A stretch of 64,000 bases of DNA, from contig NC_020174.2 of the NCBI RefSeq assembly GCF_000224145.3, positions 4,717,026 through 4,781,025 of the forward strand, given 5' to 3'. Positions 13,201-25,900 of this stretch are shown here, piece after piece (position 1 is the stretch's first letter; every line of letters begins with the position of its first letter). The notes beneath the pieces were generated by a model. That model saw only the letters and a program-made list of their open reading frames with translations, was not told the DNA's origin and ran no database searches. The stretch is from Ciona intestinalis. Its lineage: Eukaryota; Chordata; Ascidiacea; Phlebobranchia; Cionidae. The position numbers were made by a program, and so were the translations under genes.

Positions 13201-16200
13201 TAAAACATTGAAAATTTACCATATTCAAAACTTGTTTATATAGTGGGATACTGTGTAAATGCAGTTACATTAGATTTGTGTTGTGTATTAGTTACATATT
13301 GATAACTATACATGATAGTAATTTAAAAATGAACAGGCAAGACATCATTATACCTGGAGGTGAGACAGTATGTTCAATACATAACCTTGTACCAGCTACT
13401 GAATATACTGTGGAGATATACGCGATGGGTAATTCTACACAGAGTGATCCTACCATGGCTATGGTTGTAACACGTAAGTTTAAAGTATTTCTTAACTAAA
13501 CTGTAGATAAACAAGTTATAACAACTGCTATTGCCCGTCATGCTAGGATAAAGTAAGTTTTTATTTAACATTTATTTAACTTGGCTTTGGGGCTTTTGTA
13601 AAATGTAAGACTATGTTAAAATAAAATGTATAAGTCGTCCCAACAAATAAAAACTGATTTCCAAACAAAAACAAAATTTTAATTAAATTTATAAATAAAT
13701 TTTATTCCCCCAAAATGTAATTTGTAAACAATTTCTCAACAAATTGCCCAACAGTTCCAGCTTCAGTGTCACAACTCCGTTCACCAAAGCAAGGAATAAA
13801 CCATGTAATCATGACATGGGAGAAGCCCATGATAGGAGGGGAGATCACGGGATATAAGGTGGATTATCACGCTCGTGATAATGTATTAAATATTCGAAGT
13901 ATTCATCTGGAAAGTAATCATGTGAGTAGCTCATGATGCGTGAATGTTTATCCAAGTACGTTATTAACTACATTTAAAATAATGTTTATTGTGCTGTTGG
14001 ACCTGATCTATATAGAATATGATTTAAATATTATAACATTTAAAAAAAAAAATTGTTTTCTTATTCTTACACTTCACCCCCAGACCCGCACAGCAATACG
14101 AGGGTTGAACCCTGCCACAGTTTACCTGATCACTGTTTATTCGAAGAGACATCTAGACCTTAGTGAAGGAACTACCGTAACCCAAGGAACATGTGAGTTT
14201 TGGTTTAAATATATGCTCTCCAAATGCACCAACCCTACAGTGTGTTTAAATCTTGTCCTTGTGCCGTGGCCCGTGGTATAACAACTGTCATTTATTCACG
14301 AGAAGCTAAATAAGTTACATTCATTACTGTCATTATGTCTATGCACAAATAAATATCCGAAGAGTTGTTTTGCAATTAGTAGATAACTAAGTTACATATA
14401 ATCAACCTACTTATATTCATCCATATCCAGTAATACCCCCTGTGCATGGAGTGGCGGTTCTACCGATAGATGAAAAGACGATTCATGTTCAATGGAAATC
14501 ACCACCTAATGTTAAAGTGGAAGGTTACACTGTTTCATATAAGTAAGTGGAAGTGTTTATAATATTTGATATAAACAGAACAAATAACAACCCATACGTG
14601 CCACAGTTGTCTTTATTTTCAATCGTTTTATTTTTAAAACTGAAAGTCTTAAATGTAAAAGACACTTTCCAAATTCCTAAAACAATTTTTATAAAATTTT
14701 AATACCTAAAGTTATACAAGAAATGGTATATTTGTAAAACGCATAATTCATTTATTTCCAGGCCTTTAGATGAGTTCAGTCAAACAATGGACCAAGTGGT
14801 TAAAGGAGATGAAACTTCTGCTGTTATAACTGGGTTGCTTGCGGATACACAGTATGCTGTGACTGTACATGCTAACGTGGGTGATCTGGTAGCTAAGAAA
14901 AGGCAAATAAAAGCAACCACAGGTGACTGTTCTGTAACGCGTATTAATGTATTGGCACTTATTTTCAATTTGTTAAGTATACTAATATTTATTTTGTAGA
15001 AAAAATTGATTTAAATGACTGTTATCTATATTTATAATACACCTTTGGCATATATTAATTTTAAATAAATTGTTTTTTTATGTAGTTTGATAATTTCCCG
15101 CATGAATATAATATATGTTCCCAAAAAGTGTTGCCAAAATGTTTATTTTTACCGAACTCTTAGCCTCCTCTCTTGAATCCCCTGAAACATTGCGCATCAC
15201 TAACATTCGTGATACATCGGCTCACGTGAGATGGGATCCTGTGATTGATAAAACTGTCACAGGATATTTACTCAGATACAAGTAAGTGAGACCGTATAAA
15301 AATTACCAAAAAAAATATTTGAATAAGTAAAAAAATGTGTTAATAACATAAAAATTAATTAAAATTTCTCTGAATATTCAGACCAGTGGGTGGCAGCACA
15401 GAGGATGAAGTTAAAGTTGGTTTAAAGGGAAGGAAAAAAGTTGGACATATGTTGATGAAGTTACGACCTGGTGTTTTGTACTATGTATCTGTGGCCACTG
15501 AGCGGCATGAGAGAGTCAGTTTTCCTCCCGTCACAGAACGCTTTGTGACATCACAGATGTTGACGGCACCAGTTGATGTTGTGGTAAGTTGAATAAATCT
15601 TTCGACATAAATTACAAAATCTGAATAAAAACACACAAAAAAAACAGTTATAATATATCATTTTAACATGGGTGCTGTGTTTCATACACCTCACAACCTC
15701 TAAGCTGGAGGCAGGCTCGCTAACCAATAGCTGGGTGAGCAAAACAGTATAACACCAAAGAAATGGGGGCACAAAAGTACCACTGTCAATTAGTATTAAT
15801 AATTTTCCCCTTTTTGATTAATTTCCTTTAATTTACAGGTTCGTAATATCACGGAGTCTTCTGTTAGTTTAGAATGGCCAAGTCAATATGTTGATGGTAT
15901 TGAAGAATACCATATGACATATTCAGTACTTGGGGGTGGAGAAACTAATGAGATAATAACAGCATCACCTGAAACTATGATTGCCACCATTGAAGGTAGG
16001 GTGGGGGTGGTTTAAACATAATATTACATAATGTATTGTTTTTATTTTTTTAATGGTTGAATATAACAGTTTTAAAATATGTGAAAATAAATGTTTACCT
16101 GTAGACCAGTAGATATGGGTTCAAAGCTTGATGCTGCTATTATTGTTTCCATAAAGACACATCTCAGCAATTAATCCAACCCTGTGGTCACTAATGGGTT

Positions 16201-19200
16201 GTCTAAAATGCAGCTATACAGTAAAACAAATTAAACAATCATCCACAAAGTTACATATGTGGTAAAATGTAAGCGGGCATATGTATAAAACAGGAATCTG
16301 TGTCATCATGACTGTCTTTACATTCATTAATTTATTATATCTCCCAGGTTTGCTCCCTGGACGCAGCTACACCATCAATATCCGCTCCTTTAGATGGGGG
16401 GTAGATAGTGCTGATGCAACCTCGATTACCATAACCACCCTCCATCCACTCCTGCCTCCTAGGGATCTCATCCTGGATGGAAGGAACCAAACAGAGGCAA
16501 GGATAAGATGGACACCGACCACACCTGATGCAGATGCTCATCATATAACTTTATCAAGTTTGAGGGGTGGGGGTTCGCCATTCAGTGTGAGGTGAGGTGT
16601 AATTTATAAAGCTGATGTGTGTTTTTGTGTGTAATATACTAAAGAACCAATGGAAATTTTCAGCAAAGGCTTAAATTTATTACATTAGTTAAATGTTATT
16701 TTTACCGCCAACTAACAACATTATTCCCCAGGCTCTCCCCAACCTCTGGTATGGCAAACTTCAAAGACCTCAAACCAGGTACAAGATACCGGGTTACCTT
16801 AGTTACAATGCGTGGAAATCAAAGCAGTGATTCAAGGGTGCTGAAGTTTAGAACAGGTGGGATAAATTTGCAATAAGTTTTGTTATATAACTTGTGTTTT
16901 ATAACTTTTATATGGTAAATTATATGATAATAAGTCTTGTAATCAAATATTCACCTATAAAGTTACATACGTGGTAACTTGTAAGCGAGCATGAGGTGTA
17001 TAAAACAGAACTCCCGTTATGTAATGACTGTAGTTGCCCGGCCATGCGAGGATAAACAAGTTACATTTATCCATATATACATCAATATGTAACTACATAT
17101 GTAAACATGTCTTACACCACAGATGAGAGATTAGATTCACCATCCAACATCACTGTATCTCTCATGGGTGAAAATGGAGCAAACATTACATGGAAAATAT
17201 CGCAACAAAAATATGATCGTATTTATTTCTCCTATTCAAGTGATGATGAGACAGGTGCGTTACTGCTTTGTTTAAAATGTTAAAATAATTTTAATTTCAT
17301 TCTTTTTCATGCATGATTGTAAAAAATCATTTTATTCACATTGGCCCTAAATTTTCAACAGAATAAAGCTTTTCTAGATTAAGACTGAAGTTTGAAATGT
17401 TATTACACAAGACAAACTGATCAGTTCTAATACAAACGTTACAACCCATATACACAACATAAAATGCTAAAAATATCTCTGTAATTTTCCAACCAGAAGG
17501 CAATAAAATAACTGTATTACTTACCAAATGTTGAAACCTTGTTATTGTTTTCCCACAGAATCGAATTCCACATTCCTTAATAGAAAGATGACCCACATAA
17601 TATTAACCCATCTTACCCCAGATACTTTGTACCACGCTACTATTGCTTGTAAATATAAACGAAAGACAAGTCCGCTGAAAATGTTTAGTTTCACCACTGG
17701 TAGGTTAAACTTGGTTTAAATGAAATTTAATTTGCATTGAATTGATTATAATTTTTAACTATTCCTTTTAGCAAAAATTATTGCAACTTAAATAATTATA
17801 ACATTGTAATTCTATTTAAAATTCCTCTAAATATGCATGCTCTGATAGATTATAACCAAATACTAGAAATACTAGATATTATTTGCAATTTTGATAAAGT
17901 ATTTATAAAAATTAAAAAAATAGGAAAATTCTAATAGTAAATAAAATGTTTCACTAAAAATATATATAATATTTATATCCTAGTTGGTAAAGGTTAACAG
18001 TGATGTTTAATTACAAATTCAACTATTTCCCCAAAAACAGATTACATCATACCCTCCCCCACTAGAATACAATTCACTGCAGTAAACAAGACGCGTTTAA
18101 CTGTACGTTGGCGTAAAGCTTCTAACCGTGCACAGTATTATCGTATCGCTTATAAAGATGAACACAGAATGCAACGTAAGTGTTTTTGTTTCAATATAAG
18201 TGTTTTATTGTGAAATATGGTTTTAATATATCATGCAAAAAGCAATAATTAAGACCCAGCATAATAAGAGAACAGCAGCACAGACTGATTGAGTTTGAAT
18301 CTAAATTCACCAATTCTGAATGTTATAACTTTTATTTCTACTGCCCATTTTATATCACTATACACGCATGTCTAATTGAAAACAAATAGCTATAAAATAT
18401 CACTAATCTATAACATACCTATCAGTACAAAGCTATAGCATATTTAAGTCTAAAATATCTCCACCAAGTTTTAACCTAACCCCCCATTCCCCCCACACAC
18501 CCAGGCACCGTCACAATATCTGGTCGATCAACCAGGTTACCCCTTGAATACTTGCAAGCTGGCACCTCATATAATGTTAGTGTTACTGCACTTGGAAGAA
18601 ATAAGGAGAGTTTACCTTTGGTGGGGAAAGTTACAACATGTAAGTTGATGTTTTGATACTTCTGCTAGCCATAATGTAACATAGACTCTTAGGTTTCTAA
18701 AGTATGTTTCAATAATTAAAAATTTGTTATAATAGTTAATCATGTCAATACAAACATGACAGCTAATATACATCACACAATTTTCTTCATTTAAAAAAAA
18801 TCTGTGTTTCATGTATGTCATTAAAATTTTTAACAATATTTTAAGTATTTGAAATCATTCAGCAACTTAAAATTTTATTAGTAATGTATTATTTTTTAAA
18901 AGAATAAATACAGACAAAACATATAAAGACATATTTTGCTAATTCTTATCCATATATTCCCAGTATTGAACCCACCCAGCAAGTTAAATGCGACCTCCAC
19001 TACAAGCGCAAGTGTTCAGTTAACATGGGAACCTCCATTAAGTCCTGTAGATGGTTTCGTGATCAAGTATCATGAGCTTGTATCACGAAAAATATCACGA
19101 AGGCCAAGCGTGATTGTGAAAAGTAACTTGAAAGTTATTCATGTGAAAAACAACACAACAGTGAATGTAACAGGTAAATGTAGGGTTGGATTTATTTTTA

Positions 19201-22200
19201 CTATTTGTTGAATGACTGGATGCCATATTTCCAAGTTGTAATATAGGTGTATATTTCATACACCTTGTTCCCTCTTAAAAGTTTTCCTCCTTTGTAGAGT
19301 TTTTCCTATTCCTATTTACTCTTCATGTAAAGTTTACAAATAACCCAGAAACATTGGTTTGTTGGAAAAAATTACAATTTTAATATTGAAATACCAACAT
19401 AGGTTTGGTTGCTGGGACAAAGTATGTGTTCCAAGTTGTAGCAAGGAAAGATGGGAGGGAAGCTTACTCCATGCGTGTGGTGCAACAAACTGGTATGTGG
19501 GGTGGTGGTTATAAAGGAATTACTTTAAAATGATTTTTACCATTTTAGTGAAGTAGTTTTGTTTAAGTTATTTTGTTGTTAAAAATATAACTTTGTTAAA
19601 TTAAAGCATAAACATAGGCTGTTTCAGCAGGGTTTACTCTGACTGTATATTACATTTTTTGTTTCATAACTTGTAAGGATTGATTACCTTTATAAAAATG
19701 GTAATAAGCTATTTCTGCCGCTAATTTTTAAAAATCATCCCAATTTCCCCAGACATTGCACCTCCACGCAACTTACGAACATCCGTAACAAGCAGAAGGT
19801 CGGCAAACCTCACATGGGACTTCGCTAACATGACACAAGTTACCGGGTACCTGGTTAATGTGACTGCTGTTAATAGTAAGTTGAATTTAAAGTATTTTTT
19901 GGGAGTACTGTGGTTATTATTGGTGAAACTTAAACATATAGTAGGGTGGGGTAAAATGGGACAACACAGTACTATATATGCTGCCCATACAAGTGACTTA
20001 TCCTAATAAAAGGGGGTTTCCTGTTAGGTATATTATCATTGGATATTTGCGAGCAATGGGTCAATTATAGCCTACACCTCAGATTCCCTGGTGTGCCTCA
20101 ACCTTTTTTATTGTAATCGAAGATATAAATAAAGTTTATTATTGCATTATACAAATGTGTATAAAATATTCTAGTATTAAATCATATGAATTAACACAAG
20201 ATATTAACTCGAATATTAACACAGGTACTTTCAATCGTGCATATAATGTCAAACCACAAACATCTTATGTTTTCCTTCAAAACTTGTTACCTGGTGTTGA
20301 ATACAACGTGGACGTTACAACATTGTGTAAACTTGATAAAAGTCGTCCAGTGCAAGTACATTTTAAAACAGGTAACAAAACAAACAAGTTTTATTTTGTA
20401 TTTAATTTAACACCAATAAATCTTCAAAAATGTAACAGAACACCCATGTTATAACGACTTTCGTTTCTCCCACATTTAATCTCTTTGTAAAAAAGGGCCT
20501 ACAGTCGTTACCCAAGCATGGGATCTAGTATCCTCAAATTTGTTAAACTCAATAACTTTTTAAATGGTTTACTGTTATTTCCAAAATAATCAGCTCCCCC
20601 CAAGCTGTCATAGATTTTAATGTTTAAAAAATATTTCTGTTTAAAATTAAGTTTATATTCCAGCAAAAGTACCTTACCCCAAGCCGAAGGATTGTGTTCA
20701 AGTTTTAAGGAATGGAGAAACATTGAACAAAGTTTATGAAATATATCCTTATAATGGAATAACACTCAAGGTTTGCATTGTATGGTAAATTAAATGTTTA
20801 TATGGGTGAGGTGCTTGTAGAGGACCTCACCTTGTAGAGGACCAAGGATTTAGTCCAGAGTTCATTATCATTACACCAAGGCTAGTTTCATTACACCAAG
20901 GCTAGTTTTTGTATGTATGTGTGCTCCACCAGGATCTCGCCCCCCTATACTATATAATGTGTAATAGTCTGGGGTAAAATAGATACCTTTGGTACATAAT
21001 AATCAATATTTTGTAATCTGTTTTCTGAACAATTACCAACGCAATTTTATAGTCTTTAGAATACGATTATATAATTCTTTTTTCACCACCAAATGAGATG
21101 ACAAAAGAGAATATATGTGTCCCATCTTACCCCACCCTACCATACATCCTTGGTACACATAGCATGGCACAATGTAGGACTTCACCCATATACGTCCCAT
21201 ATTTCCCAACCAGGTATTCTGTGACCTCCACACTGATGGGGGAGGTTGGCTCACCTTCCAACGTAGACAAGATGGCTCACTAAGCTTCCATCGGTCGTGG
21301 GACGAATATATGAGTGGGTTCGGTAACCTTACCAAGGAGTTTTGGATCGGTGAGGTTTTGTAAAAAATAATTATTTCTTTAAGTAATCTCAAAAATTTTC
21401 CAAAATATTCTTAACACTGTTTTGAATCATGTAAACATATTTCCATTAAACTTTTGTCTAAACAGAAAGTTAGTTCCTTCATTATGGGTTAACAACTATG
21501 TTTTTTTACTATCCTGTTCAAAAAAGTAAATAAAAATGTATGTTATGTTAAATATGTCTATGTTTAAATATTAAATATGTATAACAGTATTCCTACCCTC
21601 ACTGCAGGTTTACAAACCCTTCATGAGTTAACAATGACCAACGATCAAACATTGAGGATAGACATGCGATATAAAGATGAAGTTTCATACGCTGTGTATC
21701 GTAACTTCTCATTGTCTGATGCTGCTACTGGTTTCATGCTGCATGCAAGTGGTTATACAGGCACTGCAGGTGGGAAAGCTGGTTTATAAGCAAGTCATGG
21801 CACCTAAGATTTAGGCCAGAGTTTGCCCACCACCTGAACATTTTATATGCACATTCTATTCTATATGGGTGAGGTCCTACAGTGAGGCACGCCACATATG
21901 ATTTGTGTTATATTTTTTCATTGCTGTGTATGAAGAGACAAAATAAAGTTATTCATATTAAATGACATAGTAAGTTTTCATATTATTTTTATTCATTTCT
22001 AGGAGATTCGTTATCATATCATGACGGAATGAAATTCACGACATATGATCGTGATAATGATGATGCTACTAATAGGAATTGTGCAAAAGAATATAAAGGG
22101 GCTTGGTGGTTTAAGAATTGCCACAGATCAAGTTTGAATGGATTGTATGGGAACTCAAGGCATAGTCAGGTGAGTGGCCCTATTGTTGCTAACATTTTAG

Positions 22201-22552
22201 TTTATGAGTGTAGGAATGTGTTCAATGTAACACACATAAATTTTCAAAAAATGTATAAAAATATTCACCAATAAAGTTAGGTATGTGGTGACTCGTCAGC
22301 ACTCAGCAGGCATATGAAACCCAGTTTTATACTGACTGCCATTACCTCATCATGCTAAAAAAAGTTGCATTTATTCTTAGCAACTTAGCTATAATGAATC
22401 ATACATTATACACACAGGGAGTTAACTGGTATAGTTGGGGAGGTTTCACGCGGTCCATCGAATTTGTGGAGATGAAGCTTCGACCACAGTCGTTCATTCA
22501 ACCAACTGTTAAACCAGCGATCATGAGAAGGTTCGAAGCAATCGTGAGTTGA
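2770..22552 (+). CDS. tenascin: Tenascin, complete gene (48 coding exons, ~2368 aa)
   Basis: Secreted extracellular-matrix glycoprotein. Order of parts: signal peptide (hydrophobic core about residues 14-30), N-terminal assembly region with coiled coil (about 45-172), eight tenascin-type EGF repeats (about 210-458), 18 fibronectin type III domains (about 465-2133), and a C-terminal fibrinogen-related domain (about 2135-2368). This order is diagnostic of tenascins. The reading VVFNHIYT near residue 50 and [10 protein letters not shown] near 115 match the conserved tenascin N-terminus. Every splice junction keeps phase and the coding sum (7107 nt) is a multiple of three. In vertebrates tenascins form trimers or hexamers and modulate adhesion. 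I saw no RGD tripeptide in the FN3 array; RGE occurs in FN3-3 near 9220. Start: the only ATG in frame before the signal peptide. It is tail to tail with the helicase gene. Confidence 0.96.
4210..6774 (+). other. tenascin: Tenascin EGF block (8 repeats)
   Basis: Exons 4547-4680, 5033-5138, 5403-5594, 5799-5933, 6219-6321 and 6721-6874 (first part). Repeats follow the tenascin-type pattern CPxDCSGxGxCxxGxCxCxxxxxGxxC. I count eight: repeat 1 spans exons 4095-4230/4547-4680 and repeat 8 ends at about 6771 with WEGNSC. Introns mostly fall inside repeats, between the GWxG turn and its neighbours, in phase 0, 1 or 2, so the exons do not equal repeats. Confidence 0.94.
16100..16215 (+). mobile_element. 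tRNA-SINE copy (sense to tenascin)
   Basis: Shows GGGTTCAAAGC (B-box-like), then AAAGACACATCTCAGCAATT and CCTGTGGTCACTAATGGG, the same tail as the copy at 25645-25800. In a tenascin intron. Confidence 0.55.
16945..17085 (+). mobile_element. SINE 3' fragment upstream of a tenascin exon
   Basis: Carries the CACCTATAAAGTTACATACG … GAACTCCCGTTATGTAATGA … GGCCATGCGAGGATAAACAA tail. It ends about 40 bp before the acceptor of exon 17123-17254. Confidence 0.55.
20968..21141. mobile_element. MITE family B, copy in a tenascin intron
   Basis: Ends CTGGGGTAAAATAGATAC and GTCCCATCTTACCCCACCC, imperfect inverted repeats. It lies in the intron 20771-21213. A one-sided remnant is at about 19941-19985. Confidence 0.6.
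21785..21895. repeat. Representative of an abundant ~100 bp dispersed repeat
   Basis: Consensus words: GATTTAGGCCAGAGTT, then GCCCA and ACATTCTATTC, then TATGGGTGAGGTCCTACAGT. Other copies or fragments lie near 6935-7020, 12230-12335, 12640-12840 (inverted pair), 20800-20870, 24090-24160, 24920-24990, 50820-51060 (two), 52430-52470, 55730-55800, 57320-57390, 58885-58985 and 62695-62755. It is found in both orientations and lies in introns in every case I saw. Confidence 0.65.
22255..22385 (+). mobile_element. SINE 3' fragment upstream of the last tenascin exon
   Basis: Carries the same tail (CACCAATAAAGTTAGGTATG, then a GACTGCCATTACC block) and ends about 30 bp before the acceptor at 22417. 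Confidence 0.5.
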
Positions 22553-22736
22553 GTGGTTAACTCACAATGATGTCACGCACATGATCAAATATTGTTTTCA
22601 CGCAAATGATCAAATGTTGGAATTGCTTTGCACATTATCCACCTTGATGCAGCACATTTATTGTTATAGATTCACTTTTGATATTTTTGTTTGTGAACAT
22701 TTTATTTATTTCTTACATCTGTGGTTACACAAACAT

Positions 22737-22742
22737 TTTATT
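22737..22742 (-). terminator. Likely helicase polyadenylation signal
   Basis: TTTATT on the plus strand (AATAAA on the minus strand), about 250 nt beyond the helicase stop. Further copies lie at 22701-22710. Use of any of them would make the helicase 3' UTR overlap the tenascin 3' UTR. Confidence 0.4.
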
Positions 22743-22940
22743 TACATAGGTTTACTTAACTTTTTAGTTACGTACTTAAGCGATGACAAAACACCGCCTA
22801 GACGGAAACTTTGTTGCGGGTATAAGAATTAGAAACCACTGTTTTACAATAATTTGCGCTTTTGTATTTTCTCAGCTTTGTACATTAAAACACAAAACAC
22901 ACAAATTTCCCGGTTCCGTTGTATTTTCAGGTAACAAGAT

Positions 22941-22946
22941 AATAAA
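22941..22946 (+). terminator. Likely tenascin polyadenylation signal
   Basis: The first AATAAA after the tenascin stop on the plus strand, about 390 nt downstream. Cleavage here would place the 3' end almost at the stop codon of the opposing helicase gene. Confidence 0.45.
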
Positions 22947-22992
22947 TAGAAATCAACTATCTTTTACTAGAATTGGAATGAATAGATTATGA

Positions 22993-25900
22993 TCATCTTT
23001 GGCCGTATCTTCTTTTAAAACCCCCATTTCTCCCCGCTGATCTTCCAAAACTTCTGGACCCCCCATCACCACCTCCTCTGCCAAAACCCCCGCGCCTTCC
23101 TCCCCCAAAACTCCGGTTATTTGACCGATTCGAATCCAACCTCTCTGTTAACTCGGGGAGATCATCACATGGCTTAAGGGTGAGGGTTGGGGAATCCTCC
23201 CAACTTTGATCAATTTCCTCCGTACATTCATTGGGGAGGTCAAACACTGCTCCCTGGAAGATAAAAATTGTTTCAAACTTAAGTTTCAGCCTTAGTACGG
23301 TTAAAGTCTTTTAGTAGGGCTTGTCTGGTCTAAGATTTAGCCCACCAGCCAACATCAATGGTTGAAGCCTGTCACTTCCCTGAAGGTATGCGACAAAAGG
23401 CTTAATGGTAATGGGTGGGAGATGCTGCCTAGGATAGTTAGAGATAAATGTCAGAACATCACGTTACCACTATACAGACCAGTTTCCAAAGACACAAACC
23501 ACATAATACAAAAGGTTAAGTTGTAATGTTTAAAATTACCAGTTTATCCGCAGTAAGCCTCATTCCAACAATCTTGTCCCGAATATGTTTACCCAAGATT
23601 TGCTCCATAGTTGAAAACACGAAGCCAGCGAATCGTATTTCGTATTGTGTTTGTAGATGCCAGGTTGTGAAGTCCTAATAAAGTGGTTTGTTCAAACAAC
23701 AACAACCATAGTTTAAATAGTATTGTGGCGTCATTATAACACGGAACTTCTGTTCCATACATTTCATGCCAGCTTACAAGTTACCACATGTAACTTTTTT
23801 TGACCACATGTAACTTTTTTTGTTAATACAGTATAGTATATACTCATTAAATACTTACAGCTTGTGCATTCAATAGCGATCTTGACTTTAGATCCGATGC
23901 ACCTGCCATATAAGCAAGGGCACTCGCTAATGCTTCCATTGCTCCTGGAATTAACAAGCAATATTAAAATAAAAGTTTTAAGCATGAGTGCATGACACAG
24001 AGACAGAAGCAATTTCATCAAAATATTCAAGAAAGACAAGTCATGGTTTTAGGCCAACTCTGGCAAAAAATCAGCACCTATATTGAACAGAATGTTGGGG
24101 TAATTGGCAACTCTGGCCTAAATCCCAGGTCCCCTGGCATGCCCTACGGTAGGACTCCACCCATAAACAACCCCACACCCCCCCACCTCCTGCATGATTA
24201 GAGGCAACTTGTTCTGCATGTTTCATGAACTCAGCTGTGATCTTCTTATCCACGAGATCAAGCGAAGCAATGGCATCGTTAACTGAGGCTTTCACAATAT
24301 CCTGGAGAAAGACAACATTGAAAGATTAAAGAATGGGATATTACAACAACTTTAAAGACATAAAGGCGGCCGTAGAAAGCACCAAAACTCCTTCAGAAAA
24401 TTTGGAATTGCATTAGAAAATATCATACAGAAATCAAAGTGTGCAGGTTGAAGATTTAACATTTCGTTTAAAAAAAAACATCTTTTGAAAACCAGAATTC
24501 TGATTTGCATATCCCTCACTTTTGGTTGTGGTGGGCCAACCATCTTGAATTTGATCCCGGCAACTCTTTCAACTTTCTTTATCATCATATCTTCACGAGG
24601 TTTATAGAAACAAACACAAACCCCTGTCCTTCCAGCGCGACCTGTACGACCTGATCTATGGATGTATGAGTCGATGTCCTGGGAATATAAGAGAGAATGT
24701 GTTAACATATAAACATGTGGTCACTAATGGGTTGTAGCACTTTGGGTGTTGGAGTAATGGAACAATTTGTATTCTGACCTACATCTCGGGTACTACAGAT
24801 CTTCGGAAACAGTTATTTGTTTTGTGATCCTAAAAGACCAGTGTTTTATCATCAAGGTTTGCCATTAAGTGTCTTTCAACAACACATGCAGTTATTTTTT
24901 GGTTATAACATCCACATTTGAGGTAATGGGTCATATCTAGCCTAAATCTCAGGTACCCTAGTCACCCTTACCCATATAGAATAGACAATAACTTACAGAA
25001 GGAGGGCTTGTTTGTATAACGAGGTCAATCTCTGGGATGTCAAGGCCACGTGCCGCAACATTGGTGGCAACTAAACACCGAACCGTGCCATCCCTGTATG
25101 CCTGGTGGGGTAAAAAATTGTGGATAAATGAACAAAATATTACAATATGGCCAATGCACACAAGCATTCCAAGGGTGCCAAACCTGGGTTGGCATAAAAC
25201 GCAGGCAAAATTTAGGGTTTTACCATCTCTGCCTCTCCTGCATTTTAAGAGTTTGCTGCTTTCAACGAAACTGCCTTCATCATAAATTTATCTGGTAAAA
25301 CAGCCTTTCCTTTGCAGTTACCTTTATCAAACCAAGCCAGTTTCATAAGTTCTGAGCAAATTATTAGTCGGCCAAATTCTTTAATCGCCACAATCCTGTA
25401 TATCCACCACCCACCTTTAGTGTTATCTCTCGTTGTCTCTGTTCAATATCCCCATGTAATACTTGTGCTTTCTGCTGTTGTAGTGCCTCGCATACAACCA
25501 GTTCGTTCGCGTCTTTCTTGGTGTCAGTGAATATCATGGCACGACCATGCTGCCCGCTGTACATTTGTACAACATTACCTGTGAATAATTTGTGTTATAT
25601 TTATAGGGAAATAAAAATCCGGTATTCTATATTGGGTTCAGCCCTGTAACCCTCTGGTTATGAGCTTGGATTGTAACCAAAGAATACTGGGTTCAATGTT
25701 CATTACTGATGTATCATGTATGTGCCCTTGGTTAAGACAGTAACTGGACATTGCTCCAATCCAGTGGTCACTTAATGGGTTGTAGCACCCCAGTGGTTGG
25801 GGTAATGGGCCAACTCTAAATCTAAAGTATGAGTATTTATGTATACTTCTATAATAGGTCCAAAGCAACAGCATAGTTTGTTGTACAGTGATGAAAAACA

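Larger units (their letters stand above)
6775..20371 (+). other. tenascin: Tenascin FN3 array (18 domains)
   Basis: Exons 7198-7369, 7795-7932, 8199-8321, 8611-8753, 9140-9263, 9471-9602, 9709-9894, 10107-10259, 10413-10702, 10992-11222, 11471-11651, 11986-12144, 12372-12485, 12847-12979, 13337-13473, 13755-13921, 14084-14192, 14431-14542, 14762-14922, 15164-15281, 15382-15583, 15839-15995, 16348-16591, 16732-16856, 17123-17254, 17559-17699, 18041-18175, 18505-18639, 18964-19173, 19403-19492, 19753-19875 and 20225-20371. Most domains are two exons: the first has the conserved Trp (…TWxPP/W…), the second the LxPGTxYxV core. Domain borders are phase 1. At the 5/6, 6/7, 12/13 and 13/14 borders the boundary intron is absent and one exon joins two domains. 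Confidence 0.93.
20664..22552 (+). other. tenascin: Tenascin fibrinogen-related C-terminal domain
   Basis: Exons 20664-20770, 21214-21349, 21608-21769, 22003-22169 and 22418-22552. Diagnostic segments are [37 protein letters not shown], the calcium-site-like [13 protein letters not shown], and [18 protein letters not shown]. The four conserved Cys of the fold appear present. Stop TGA is at 22550-22552. The domain is full length for the family. Confidence 0.96.

Noticed and set aside
2770..22552. Fibronectin, a Tie-like receptor or a fibrinogen-only lectin
   Set aside because: No type I/II FN modules, no kinase or transmembrane segment. The N-terminal coiled coil and tenascin-type EGFs fit only tenascin.
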